Source: Streptomyces sp. BK239 (GTDB taxonomy: Bacteria; Actinomycetota; Actinomycetes; Streptomycetales; Streptomycetaceae). From it: 64,000 nt of DNA. A program made the position numbers and the translations under genes. How positions within the stretch are numbered: the stretch's first letter is position 1; each line of letters starts with the position of its first letter. Shown here one piece after another: positions 12,301-18,759 of this stretch. A model generated the notes under the pieces. It had not been told where the DNA came from and searched no databases. It saw only the letters and a list, made by a program, of their open reading frames with translations. Where the stretch lies: NCBI RefSeq assembly GCF_004217285.1, contig NZ_SHKS01000004.1:248001-312000 (forward strand), given 5' to 3'.

Positions 12301-12978
12301 TTCGTCCTGCAACGCGACGCCCCCGTCGACCTCGCCCCCGCCCTCGCCGCGTGCTCCCTGGGCACCCGGATTCCGCAGCAGGCCTTCGGCCTGAGCTGGG
12401 GATGGCAGGCCTACCTCCTCAGCCGGCTCGGCGACCGCGCCGTCAGCTCGCTGCACGTGGAGGCGCTCGTCACCGAGTGGCTGACCCGCCCGGAGCGGCA
12501 CCGCGCGACGGGCGGGGACTGGCGCAGGCTCCGCTCGGTGGAGATCCGGCCGAAGCTGACGCAGAACCAGCTGGGCAGTCTCGTCGACTACGGTCTGGCG
12601 GTCTGGGACGGCGGGCCCGCCGGACAGCAGGGGGAGCGGGAGGCCGCGCCGGTCGCCCGCGCCCTGCTGGCCGCCGTGGGACGACTGCCCTCGGCGGACC
12701 GGATCGTCCTCGACACCCGCCAGCGGCCGGTCGACTCCCCCCTCCTGCGCGCCCTCGCCGACCTCGGCGCCGGGCTGCGGCCCGCGCGGGGCCGCGCCGT
12801 CCCCCGCTGGAACCTCCAGAAGGAGCAGTACGACACCCTGCGCGCCGTCACCGCCAAGGTCCTCCGCGACGACATCCCCCTGACCCTGCTCCCCGCGTAC
12901 GCCCCCCTCACCCCCGCCGCGCGGAAGTTCGGTCACGAGCTGCTCAGGGACGCCGGCCGGCGTCTTCAGGGCGGCTGA
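3382..12978 (+). CDS. Giant 3,198-residue protein of unknown function, probable CHAT partner
   Basis: GTG start with AAGGGGA upstream. I do not recognise a family. Residues 1 to about 920 look alpha-helical, with an acidic/basic charged run near residue 455. Residues about 920-2700 are strand-rich and show recurring barrel-like phrases such as GDSLYLVAGLI, GDLVQGRV and GDVVFVAA, suggesting a chain of OB/S1-like modules. The last 450 residues are helical again. I found no Walker A motif, protease dyad, nuclease motif, signal peptide or membrane segment. Codon 280 (4219-4221) is TTA, so in Streptomyces translation should depend on the bldA leucyl-tRNA. The position after the CHAT gene suggests a scaffold, sensor or protease substrate; that is inference. 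The 140-bp upstream gap is clearly richer in A+T than the coding sequence. Confidence 0.75.
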   Translation: MLDNWYFCAALGLSPQDAAAHLDVIAALGEPADADHADDVVCAALDQLGRAGTATALHALPHVLAAHHRFADISREVADHAGDLYRDLASVVPSQQQHATAHLLRTAAGGTPAEAAELLPAVLKEASGEADAHSSSAHPYHDLLQHTLPTMALIVARFLARLDPRPVRETVEEHGTLVDRALAGDHGRLALLQAAELRAALAPDEADQVWEALALTSQGALDLEPDLLMTAARVMFAPDTVPHTRDSQVPLETDDSGEETGVPDEILDALEIEALAGTRLLRKLEKWRSSKAAPTRADTLRARQAAYARLGGTGAQQHSAMPSVLWQASLWTLSAELAPRTTAHRLARWWQAPDTPPTKPKQIQNQQPCRISVPYDDYALVQKHVGGLHRLRAPHQKPPSLLLTDGPAAETTARDAASVWSPWIIPPPWTPRAPQGAQADPDSVPGEEERRRREEEENARLRLGGAEPEQLVRLLAAGMLTARLLTVTAGPGPLPDHLLLLVVHIRDIMSRRNALLALAQSDARRYGELTGHLAPLLLHVRSQVDRIGKGQRPMVPPDEIVRVITGLYTAEPDVPGARALERLLVRNGQALNAALLWVLETSSGGVGPHRTEAGGRWFSGDEPPAGALLSLALEMQDHPFTRTAIDAALLRREIYGEERDGLLRWDWEETGPRFLVPPPGDSYTLLPRALVLSGPADEGRSFFSVDEWVRMDKGLWDLVAATDTYGVTPITLSTQRLAALLQQPDLGDRREHEEWVTAWTDLVGSLNSAAHLPRPVRGRMLEMFRSPVDGEGSQQRLLRVLEHVVRAIVDISGRAQFFYERLFEELADTRLPLESANRLRLLTIRSLYRKWGHGPLAAERGDPFGVYGSRVTARGTELALAQFLRDTADQRLRTTGRPLAEIMNQLWRQSHQPAPLPPHRQDADALTDDPRLVVAATVDRRTGQAVVYRQHARLDVADDGRRRRPVHDLFATGTDADLPMGGAFVVGTVFAVREEDTQRVLWINCGLARPVTVELGRSAQDRSWRIGQTLAVYLHPGATKEKQVAPLAAPQPEDGEVRAARIAPAQEYPWLTLDVTGAANHRYPKEDAGRDTAARRLWDPDLSRAFADDGGGCVAHTTLAVWDARLEHWLPLDAGLPELAVEAAATDEPGRARVRLVFCGHATDRTGFGPAHRFVTLPGRCFVLGPTAWEPSDWETLEEACLRDPAGLIVHAEFRPGESRLRLAAAPDGGPAFDDRNLRWLAVLGTDADTGTGTDTDDEPAGDAEPRLAHREGDVWQIEVPAVDGFPRQVKARPPKGFVSPRHRKSLLCSIQSWREPEAREAVALVEPFQEDGIAYDPDVQRYRELARLPLGTTVKLVGTDTKDFQSENRVWLASGLVGFAATDSLTLTGRFPKCTKTTRRQAIVLEDPQPRPLWRPKQAPAPLPPHELAANCTDLDDPTILDRGDLAGMVAVRIRDDSGRLSHLRVWLNLDTRVVVALVPVECFDHDMPSVGDHLAGQRTVRGWTFHVHPRRLKLRALWELTDGRRKLHEWSPVGRYQDEQGLHQLYQHSDSALLSEGPPSEHRTAARAQAKAGRRRQTQRQDGVPAVVQQDGHHLVGQASGVDLTDDFQPVRVERTWLEAYGHGDAASQAPAGHLDVRRMFLLSPAARSRSAAPKPAPRRVLDPASEWNLFMAGPAPTVTGSLARNRVEPSAPAPRLAPDDDGRHQPWLALCDEPRTLVAGRAVEDYLTDPVRAVPVAHGRGARASFLRVPPVSLAEFMKEVMPRARVDGRRHEIKDQHGRKRRPYYVGATAVGQDTVHRFEFGYGWFLDIPGGGLTVGGEPVDPTGITLFHGDRVDAMSFHPGDDPATAGAVTVDIAPGDIDKGDEHHLYLEGTDKRRPVVHLLDVEIDHARSRVLVLRAHTANPKRARRGEDAEVRPVKISAFLDEDSVRKLIALFGPDAAREQRVLARVRPERAGESGPRLGFVLVPPRAAPEGGDEPGLRAGDSLYLVAGLIVQTANDRLLPFTLPELTAVDGDPLQVTVSRRHFSYRESALRLAAEKQYEHAKMLVRLTDRGPGGDNHWYGATKQAPERRLDVLRSHLVSRGGDCFAVVTDTGKQVEIRPGVLFPVAGMHTPYRLAPRSVVRLRLHGTDGVTARQAIASEISYLDERPRPAVVFPKDDFRTEQDYLKAGTRRGGFTVAGLPGISATAPGDLAKVLLCGDHPKIAGVVREGPDGGRPEVRLVPLGQGQGGVVSCRKGQAVRGARVLWKGAAGTEPAASDTVVQWAQLSFMDVTAEEIAAACHDRGWLYHDTRTRTWLPARKKYDRPWLRQPARSVEEPVFFSRTAAGWTLRHRKNTLRQFGFPAAELLEGTHQDSASRTRGSWVVAAGGRDSLWLELAPGRIAEVSAELLQFTDGRSLADLDCSLFSPGDLVQGRVEGGVNECGHLVLTRWRPGPRGAFAASAARRMLLPVDKTDEVKGALHLGEGPMTVRHPAAQDVLDAHPAGGAVWLDDANTLTPLDKSPVREGDVVFVAASDVPGELRVLGLPTALVRLAPESAQGAWPPRTQWLRDALAAVAAGTGRLLAKLGSVPMTVERVETGAEPVLTVSRRAQPRGTWPKGSVLAEPVADLGKGDLAVRSGSALIQVPVRTLLRGLPGGAAAASAAAAALVARGGLLRLHWDPKTATLTCGPEAGPQDRDGRETGVVPLAAVDTPQDGCLGLVCRDEQTQQLCWLPAGEAAWTRRIPGEVLLAHLRAVKHLPALRGAPGTVTLCGHPPVAREYDRLEPGQLRHVRVVLSETAAPVTDAGDDENAAAADASQAADRCLVSVEPLGMLAEYTPADGNALPAPGETFMAEVSRLERGPGRTALRLVEQGSRLTVVDLPAWMSSSMGELYVPHQLAKAEAQPNLIPPRFAEYGAAMDEGRQGTALTDPAPSPAYLLLRAMGATETLHDGHDGHAGEAARTADVREQAVRAVLDWLRSPEGRAFVLQRDAPVDLAPALAACSLGTRIPQQAFGLSWGWQAYLLSRLGDRAVSSLHVEALVTEWLTRPERHRATGGDWRRLRSVEIRPKLTQNQLGSLVDYGLAVWDGGPAGQQGEREAAPVARALLAAVGRLPSADRIVLDTRQRPVDSPLLRALADLGAGLRPARGRAVPRWNLQKEQYDTLRAVTAKVLRDDIPLTLLPAYAPLTPAARKFGHELLRDAGRRLQGG
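4219..4221 (+). promoter_or_regulatory. In-frame TTA leucine codon (bldA-dependent translation)
   Basis: The giant gene reads ...acc cgg tta ctg cgc..., so TTA encodes Leu280. In Streptomyces TTA is read only by the bldA tRNA, which accumulates late in development. I saw no other in-frame TTA in the annotated genes. Confidence 0.6.
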
Positions 12979-12984
12979 ACCGCC

Positions 12985-13015
12985 CCGTGGGCCCGCCGCC
13001 TCGCCGGGCCCACGG
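12985..13015. terminator. Bidirectional hairpin terminator between convergent genes
   Basis: A perfect 10-bp inverted repeat (CCGTGGGCCC / GGGCCCACGG) with an 11-nt loop lies 6 bp after the giant gene's stop and before the 3' end of the convergent GH30 gene. There is no T-tract, as is usual in Streptomyces. Confidence 0.65.
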
Positions 13016-13045
13016 TCACCCGCCCCCGGCGCCGGGCGGGCCACG

Positions 13046-16009
13046 TCACCGGGTGAGGGGCGCCTTGGCGTACACCTCGATCTCGCTCAGGGTGATGTAT
13101 CCGCCCGGGCGGGCGGTCATGACCACGCGGACGGCCGTCGCGGGAGCGGCCGTCACCGGTACGGAGACGACCGGTGCGCCCTCGGTGCCGACGGGGACGG
13201 CGTCGCTCGCGTCGCTCCAGACGCCGTCGGCCGGCCGCACCTGCACCTTGAGGCTCTCCGGGAAGGACGCGTTGGTCCCGTCCCGGTGGAAGCGGGCGAC
13301 GATCCGGGTGAGGTCGCGGGCCTTCGGCAGGGTGAAGGTGATCGTGTCGGAGGGGTTCTTGGCGGTCCCCGGCTTCCAGTTGGACCAGGCCTTCTCGGTG
13401 AGGTCGCCGTTGCGCAGCCGCTCCGCCGAGTACCCGCTCTCGGTGAACGTGGCGTCGACCGAGACGCCGTCGTCCGGGGCCACGTTGGTCTCCACCGCCT
13501 CCGTGACCCGCACCTGGACGCTCGCGTCGACCGTGCTCCCGTCGACGACCCGTGCGACGCCGTGCAGGGTCACGACGCCGACCGTGTCGAACGCGCCCTC
13601 GGGCGCCGGGTCCCAGGTCACCGGCAGGACGGCCCGGCCGCCCTGCGAGCCGACGCCGACGACGGTCGTGGGCAGCTCCGGCCGTCCGCCCGCGTAGGTC
13701 GTGGCGCCGCCGGGGAGCGTCGAGACGATCCGGTCCACGGTGACGACCGCCGTCGCGGCGATCTCACGCCCGAGCGCGTCGGTCGCCCGGCCCTTGACGC
13801 GTACGCTGCCGGGTTTGCGCCAGGCCCGGTCCGCCGGGAGACGCCACACCACGGGGAGGGAGCCCCGGGCGCCGTCCGGGAACACCGGCGTGACCGTGGA
13901 CGGCAGCCCGGGCCGCAGCCCCGGCACGGTGAACGCCTCGGCGGTCTCGGTGCTCCGCACCGTCTCGTCGGTCACCGTCCAGCGCTGGTTCGCCGCCGAA
14001 GTCGGCGTGTACACCGACACTTCGGCGCCGTCGGCCGTGGACTGGCCGCTGACGTCGAGCAGTCGGCCGGTCGCGGCGTTCACGAACGTCCAACTGCCGT
14101 CGCCGGTGGTCGACATGATCCACTGCGCCGCGTCGTCGGCTGCTCCGGCCGCGTCCTCCAGGACGGCCCGGCCGTCCCGCACGGCGAGCCTGCGGCCCGT
14201 GCTCGCGCCGGTGAGGGAGTACCGCGCCCGGTGGTCGGTTCCGGCCGACGGGATCACGTTCCACAGCTGTTCGGCGCGGGCCGGGTCGGCCGTGCGGACG
14301 GCGACGCCGCTGCCGTCGGCGGCCGGTGCGAGCGACTTGCCGCTCTGCGCTCCGGTGAGCCGATAGACGTGTCCGGGCTGGACGAGCGCGGCGTCCTTCG
14401 CCACGCCGCTGACGCCGTCGACGAGGAAGGTGGTGACCGACTTGGCGGGGACGGTGAGCGTGGCCGAGCCGCCGGCGACCGTGACCGGGGCGCCCCGCAC
14501 GAGGGCGCCGTCGGCGCTCGTCACCACGGGTGTGACGGTGGCCTGCGCGGAGATCTTCCGGAAGCGGGAGAGGTCGAGGGTGACCGAGCGTGCCGTCGTG
14601 CCGCTGTTGACGTGCACCACGCTCGCCGCGTCGCCCGAGGCGCGCACCGCGGCGACGGTGTCGGTGTCGTCGACCTTCACGAACCGGTCGCCGGGGCGGA
14701 TGTAGTGGGTGAAGTTGCGGATCGTGTGGAACTTGGAGTTGGTGCGGATCGGGCAGGTCTGCGGGGTGTCCCTGGAGGTGCAGTTGAAGGGGACGTGGAT
14801 GCTGCCCCAGTTCTTGCCGGCCGCGGCCTGCGGCAGGGCGTCCTCGATCGGCTGCCAGAACACCCAGGCGGACGGCTCCAGTTCGCGCATGTCGCCGACC
14901 ATGCGGGTGGCGATCCCGAGGCCGGGTTCCATGCCGGTGAAGTCGGTTCCGGCGCCCCAGGTGCCCTCGACCTCGCTCATCCACAGTTTCTTTCCGGCGC
15001 CCTTGGCGATGTCGCGGGCGCTGGTGCGCATGCCGGTGCCGTAGGTGTGCACGTTGAGCTGGTCGACGGCGGCGCGCGCGGGGGCGGCGTAGGCGTTCCA
15101 GTTCTGGGTGAAGATGCCCGGGTTGGTCTCGTCCATCGCCGAGACCTTCGCGCCGGTGGTGGTGTGCTTCAGCGCCTCGTCCAGGGCGAGGATCACCTTC
15201 TGCTGGAGCGCCGGACCGGCGTGCGCGCCCTCCTGGCGTCCGCCGGTCGGCTGGCCGTCGACGCCCAACTGGGTTCCCCAATAGGTGGTGTTGGGTTCGT
15301 TGAGCGGGTCGATGGTGTCGAAGGAGATGCCGTGCTCGCGCTCCAGGCGCTCGGTGACGCGCACCAGGTAGGAGGCGAACTCGTCGACGCGGTCCGGGCG
15401 GATCTGGTCCGCGCCGGAGTCGAAGCCCCCGGAGACGTAGCCGCTGACGGTCTGGAACCACGGCGGCGAGTTGCTGAACGCCTCCCAGCGGGTCACCTTG
15501 TCCTTGACCTGGTCCACCCACCAGCGCTGGCCGGCGTCGGCGTTCCAGTTCCAATGGCCGGGGTCGTCGGGGTTCCACCAGTCCATGTCCTGCCGGGTGG
15601 TTCCCGCGGGGGCCTTCCAGAAGCCCTCCATGGTCGCGCCGGCCTTCATGTAGTCCGTGCGGACGTCGGGCGCGTTGCCGCCGCCGATGTTGTACCGCGC
15701 GATGTTCAGCCGCAGCCCGTCCTCGCCGAACAGCAGGTCGACGAGTCTGTTGCGCAGGGCGTCCGGGTAGCCGCCGGTGGCGTTGGCGAACCACACCAGG
15801 CTCGTCCCCCACCCCTCGAACTTCTGCTGGCGGTACGACGGGTCGACGCGCACGGTGACCGCGTTCAGCGGTGACGGGGCCCACGCCGCCGATGCCGCCG
15901 GCGAGGGCGACGGGTCCCCGTACGCCGTCGGCGCGGCGACCAGGCCCGCGCCGAGCACGAGAGGAACCGTGGCCGCCAAGCCCCGGACGATGAGCTGCCG
16001 TTGGGTCAC
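13046..16009 (-). CDS. Secreted GH30-family glycoside hydrolase (endo-beta-1,6-galactanase type)
   Basis: 987 residues from GTG 16009, chosen because AAAGGGAG precedes it by 4 nt; an upstream in-frame GTG adds six residues. A signal peptide covers about residues 1-32. The catalytic barrel (about 50-510) opens with QKFEGWGTSL and carries the two GH30 glutamates: Glu238 in LNEPN as acid/base and Glu346 in MSEVEG as likely nucleophile. Next come a ricin/CBM13-like lectin module (about 540-670), two bacterial Ig-like modules, and a C-terminal discoidin-type carbohydrate-binding module ending in EIEVYAKAP. The closest type I know is endo-beta-1,6-galactanase acting on arabinogalactan side chains. 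It is divergent from a secreted hydrolase gene. Family assignment is strong; exact substrate is inferred. Confidence 0.8.
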   Translation of the reverse strand: MTQRQLIVRGLAATVPLVLGAGLVAAPTAYGDPSPSPAASAAWAPSPLNAVTVRVDPSYRQQKFEGWGTSLVWFANATGGYPDALRNRLVDLLFGEDGLRLNIARYNIGGGNAPDVRTDYMKAGATMEGFWKAPAGTTRQDMDWWNPDDPGHWNWNADAGQRWWVDQVKDKVTRWEAFSNSPPWFQTVSGYVSGGFDSGADQIRPDRVDEFASYLVRVTERLEREHGISFDTIDPLNEPNTTYWGTQLGVDGQPTGGRQEGAHAGPALQQKVILALDEALKHTTTGAKVSAMDETNPGIFTQNWNAYAAPARAAVDQLNVHTYGTGMRTSARDIAKGAGKKLWMSEVEGTWGAGTDFTGMEPGLGIATRMVGDMRELEPSAWVFWQPIEDALPQAAAGKNWGSIHVPFNCTSRDTPQTCPIRTNSKFHTIRNFTHYIRPGDRFVKVDDTDTVAAVRASGDAASVVHVNSGTTARSVTLDLSRFRKISAQATVTPVVTSADGALVRGAPVTVAGGSATLTVPAKSVTTFLVDGVSGVAKDAALVQPGHVYRLTGAQSGKSLAPAADGSGVAVRTADPARAEQLWNVIPSAGTDHRARYSLTGASTGRRLAVRDGRAVLEDAAGAADDAAQWIMSTTGDGSWTFVNAATGRLLDVSGQSTADGAEVSVYTPTSAANQRWTVTDETVRSTETAEAFTVPGLRPGLPSTVTPVFPDGARGSLPVVWRLPADRAWRKPGSVRVKGRATDALGREIAATAVVTVDRIVSTLPGGATTYAGGRPELPTTVVGVGSQGGRAVLPVTWDPAPEGAFDTVGVVTLHGVARVVDGSTVDASVQVRVTEAVETNVAPDDGVSVDATFTESGYSAERLRNGDLTEKAWSNWKPGTAKNPSDTITFTLPKARDLTRIVARFHRDGTNASFPESLKVQVRPADGVWSDASDAVPVGTEGAPVVSVPVTAAPATAVRVVMTARPGGYITLSEIEVYAKAPLTR

Positions 16010-16103
16010 GACACTCCCTTTCACCACACGAGGGCGAACAGAACCGATCAGAAGGAACCGCGCTCAGGGCATGCTTGACGACAGAAATGAACACGTCAAG
16101 ACG

Positions 16104-16124
16104 GTGGGCGGGAACCGCTCCCAC
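16104..16124. promoter_or_regulatory. Candidate operator in the GH30/hydrolase divergent promoter region
   Basis: A 21-bp imperfect palindrome (arms GTGGG and CCCAC, core GGGAACCGCTCCC) lies in the 211-bp divergent gap. A related GGAACCGCGCTC occurs near 16056. CG-centred sites of this kind are typical of LacI-family sugar regulators. No such regulator is encoded nearby, so this is tentative. Confidence 0.3.
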
Positions 16125-16220
16125 GACGCGGTCGGCGACCGGTGACAAACGCGCCACCCGTCGCTGCGTATCTGTGAGCATCGCCCGGTCACCCGGTCCG
16201 CGCGGTCCTACGGTCCGCCC

Positions 16221-17966
16221 ATGAACACGACACACAGCAGAAGGAGAACGTGGCCCGGCGTCGCCCTGGCGGCGCTGCTGACCACGGCGACGCTCACCGC
16301 CGCGACCCCGGCCCCGTACGCCGACACGGCCTCGGGCGCCCGTGCGGCGAGCGCGCGGACCGAGACGCCCGTGACCTCGACGAGCCCGGTCACCGGGGTG
16401 ACCGAGACCGTGGTGCGCGTACGGTCGCCCCTGCCGGCGTCCTTCGGGGCGCGCCCGGCGGCCTGCGACTGGCTGTCGTACCTGCGCTACCGGTCGGCTG
16501 CCGGCCCCGCCGACTCCGCCGACGCCGACCGCGTCCTCCTCGCCCAGCCCGGCATCCTGGAGGGCGCCGGCGCCTTCGACAGCGTCGCCCGCAACACCGT
16601 GGCCCGCGCGGCGGCCCAGGGCCGGCACATCGAGTTCTGGGCCCTGGACCGGCGCTCCAACTGCCTGGAGGACCGCACCGGGATCGCCTCCGGCGACCAG
16701 CACACGGCCGTCGACTACTACTACCGAGGCCGGCAGGTCGCCGGCCGTACCTTCGCCGGGTTCACCGGCAACGGCGAACTCGGCTGGATGGCGAGGCTCG
16801 GCATCGAGCAGACCGTCCGCGACCAGTACGACCTGCTCACCGCCGAACTCCCCGACCAGGCGCTGCGGCAGCGCAAGGTGCTGTGCGGCGGGCACTCGCT
16901 CGGCGGTGTCGTCACCGGCTACTTCGCCACCGCCGACTTCGACGGCGACCGCAGGACCACCGCCGACGCCGGCTACAACCAGTGCGCCGGCTACTTCGCC
17001 CTCGACACCACCGTCTCCACCTCCCTCGCCGACCTCAGCGGCAGCATCCCGGACGACACCGACCTGCCCGACATCGGTCTCGGCTACGGCGCCGTGCAGG
17101 CCGGTCTCGACACCGGACTGCTCCCGCGCTCGCTCTCCGCGCCCGTCCTGCTCAACCCCGAGACGATGACCCTGCTCGCCATCGCGGGCCTCGGCGCGCT
17201 CCAGGACCCGGGCGGCGAGGCCGACCTGCCCTCCTATCTCCCCCGGAACGGCAACATCGAGGCCACCAACCGCTTCCTGTTCTCCGAGGACGCCGCCGCG
17301 TTCCTCACCGGAACCCCCGCCGTCCGCGACTTCCGGCTCACCAACGACGCCGTGCTCGGCGCGCTGATGGACGACCACTCGGTGCCGCTGGCCTTCCTGC
17401 AGAGCAGCGTCGGCTTCTTCGACGGAGGGCCGATCGCCGACAAGAGCTTCCCCGCCGCCAACGGCAGCGGACAACTGCCGGCGCTGTTCGGCCGCGAGTA
17501 CAAGGCCATCCCCGACCGCCCGCACGGCCCGCTCTACACGTGGCGCGACTACGACCGCGTCGGCGCCCCCGACGACCCCGGGTACCGGTCGGCCGACGGC
17601 ACGCCGTTCACCGGCGCCGGCAAGGAGGTCACCTCCATCCGGGAGCTCGCCCGCAGCCTGGCCGAGCAGCCGCTCGACTTCACGGAACAGTACTTCCCGA
17701 CGAAACTCGTCACCGATCTCCAACTGGCCGACTCACCGCAGGTGAAGCGGCTCCTCGCGCACCCCGCGGGACTCACCGCCCGGCCGACGCTGACGGTCCT
17801 CGCGGGCGACGGCCTGCTGGCCGGCCGCGTCCCGGACGGCCTCGATCCCGTGGTCGCCGACGGCTACCAGCACCTCGACGTGCTCACCGCCGCGCCCCGG
17901 CAGAACGACGGCCGGCCCGAGCCGGTCTCCAGGGCCCTCACCGAGTTCGCCCGCGCACCGGAGTAG
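16221..17966 (+). CDS. Secreted alpha/beta hydrolase
   Basis: 581 residues from ATG 16221. The start gives a clean signal peptide (RRRTWPGVALAALLTTATLTA). No Shine-Dalgarno sequence is visible, and TACGGT at 16209-16214 would fit a -10 box for a leaderless transcript. The fold is alpha/beta hydrolase, with the nucleophile elbow GGHSLGG near residue 230, a large helical insertion after it, and a late His near DGYQHLD that may complete the triad. The substrate is not evident. It diverges from the GH30 gene and ends at a strong terminator shared with the cutinase gene. A nearby GTG with a better ribosome binding site (16250) is out of frame and encodes only shadow sequence. Confidence 0.7.
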   Translation: MNTTHSRRRTWPGVALAALLTTATLTAATPAPYADTASGARAASARTETPVTSTSPVTGVTETVVRVRSPLPASFGARPAACDWLSYLRYRSAAGPADSADADRVLLAQPGILEGAGAFDSVARNTVARAAAQGRHIEFWALDRRSNCLEDRTGIASGDQHTAVDYYYRGRQVAGRTFAGFTGNGELGWMARLGIEQTVRDQYDLLTAELPDQALRQRKVLCGGHSLGGVVTGYFATADFDGDRRTTADAGYNQCAGYFALDTTVSTSLADLSGSIPDDTDLPDIGLGYGAVQAGLDTGLLPRSLSAPVLLNPETMTLLAIAGLGALQDPGGEADLPSYLPRNGNIEATNRFLFSEDAAAFLTGTPAVRDFRLTNDAVLGALMDDHSVPLAFLQSSVGFFDGGPIADKSFPAANGSGQLPALFGREYKAIPDRPHGPLYTWRDYDRVGAPDDPGYRSADGTPFTGAGKEVTSIRELARSLAEQPLDFTEQYFPTKLVTDLQLADSPQVKRLLAHPAGLTARPTLTVLAGDGLLAGRVPDGLDPVVADGYQHLDVLTAAPRQNDGRPEPVSRALTEFARAPE

Positions 17967-17984
17967 CCCTGGCATGACACGAGA

Positions 17985-18014
17985 CGGGCCCGGGAGGACT
18001 TCCTCCCGGGCCCG
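17985..18014. terminator. Strong bidirectional terminator hairpin
   Basis: A perfect 14-bp inverted repeat (CGGGCCCGGGAGGA / TCCTCCCGGGCCCG) separated by CT, so the real loop is about 4 nt, lies between the convergent hydrolase and cutinase genes. Confidence 0.75.
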
Positions 18015-18035
18015 CCCCGTGTCACCGACGGCCGG

Positions 18036-18677
18036 TCACAGCCTGCCCGCGGCGAACGTGGCCGCCGCGTCCGCGTTCGCGGTGTAACCGAGGTGCGCCA
18101 GCACGTCGTCCCCACCGTTCACGCAGATGGGGTCGCCCGCGGCGCAGAAGTCCGCCGTACGGCTCTGGTAGGTGCCGGTGACGCTCTTGCCGAGGGCGCG
18201 GATCGGGTTGCCGAACAGCAGCACCGCGGCCACCCTCGGCTCCAGCGCGGCCGGGACGGTGGCCACGATCGGGCTGCCGACCACGGCGCCGGCGCTGCTG
18301 ACGCCGATGGAGTTGTCGACGACGTTCGCGCCCTGCGAATAGCCCACCAGCACGAAACGCTGGTTCGGGCAGGCGGCGGCCTGGGCACGCACATGGTTCA
18401 CCAGATCCGCGTTTCCCTGCGCCGCCGACGTCAGGGAGAGGTCGGCGGGGTAATTCACCTTGTAGCTGGAAAGGGAGACGCCCGGCAGTTTCCGCTGGAG
18501 TGCGGAATAGACCGGGTCGCCGACGATGAGACCGAGATTGCCCGGCTCGAAAGTGCCCCGGGCGGCGACGACGTCGACGGCCGTGCAGGCGGCGGCGGAA
18601 GCGGCGGGTGCCGAGAGGGTGGCCAGTGAGGCCCCGCCGAGCAGCGACAGCGCGGCGAGGCACAAGCGGATGCGCAT
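18036..18677 (-). CDS. Secreted cutinase-family esterase
   Basis: 213 residues, the usual length for the family. A signal peptide ends at about APAASAA. The cutinase elbow GYSQGAN supplies the nucleophilic Ser. The late DPIC motif supplies Asp, and His in LAHLGYT completes the triad; the cysteine pattern fits two disulphides. AAAGGA precedes the ATG. Cutinases hydrolyse cutin, polyesters and short-chain lipids outside the cell. The gene is a single cistron ending at the shared terminator. It lies 3' of the regulator and lipid-condensation operon, so a role on that lipid product is possible but unsupported. Confidence 0.85.
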   Translation of the reverse strand: MRIRLCLAALSLLGGASLATLSAPAASAAACTAVDVVAARGTFEPGNLGLIVGDPVYSALQRKLPGVSLSSYKVNYPADLSLTSAAQGNADLVNHVRAQAAACPNQRFVLVGYSQGANVVDNSIGVSSAGAVVGSPIVATVPAALEPRVAAVLLFGNPIRALGKSVTGTYQSRTADFCAAGDPICVNGGDDVLAHLGYTANADAAATFAAGRL

Positions 18678-18759
18678 GGGGGAATCCTTTGGGGTGGGGC
18701 GCTGGAAAGCGCCTGCGGAAAAGGACGCCCCGAACGTATGCGCGTGGACCGTCGAAGTG

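Noticed and set aside
16250..17977. GTG with a good ribosome binding site inside the secreted hydrolase gene
   Set aside because: AAGGAG precedes it, but it opens the wrong frame (Arg-rich); the frame from ATG 16221 has a signal peptide and GHSLGG.
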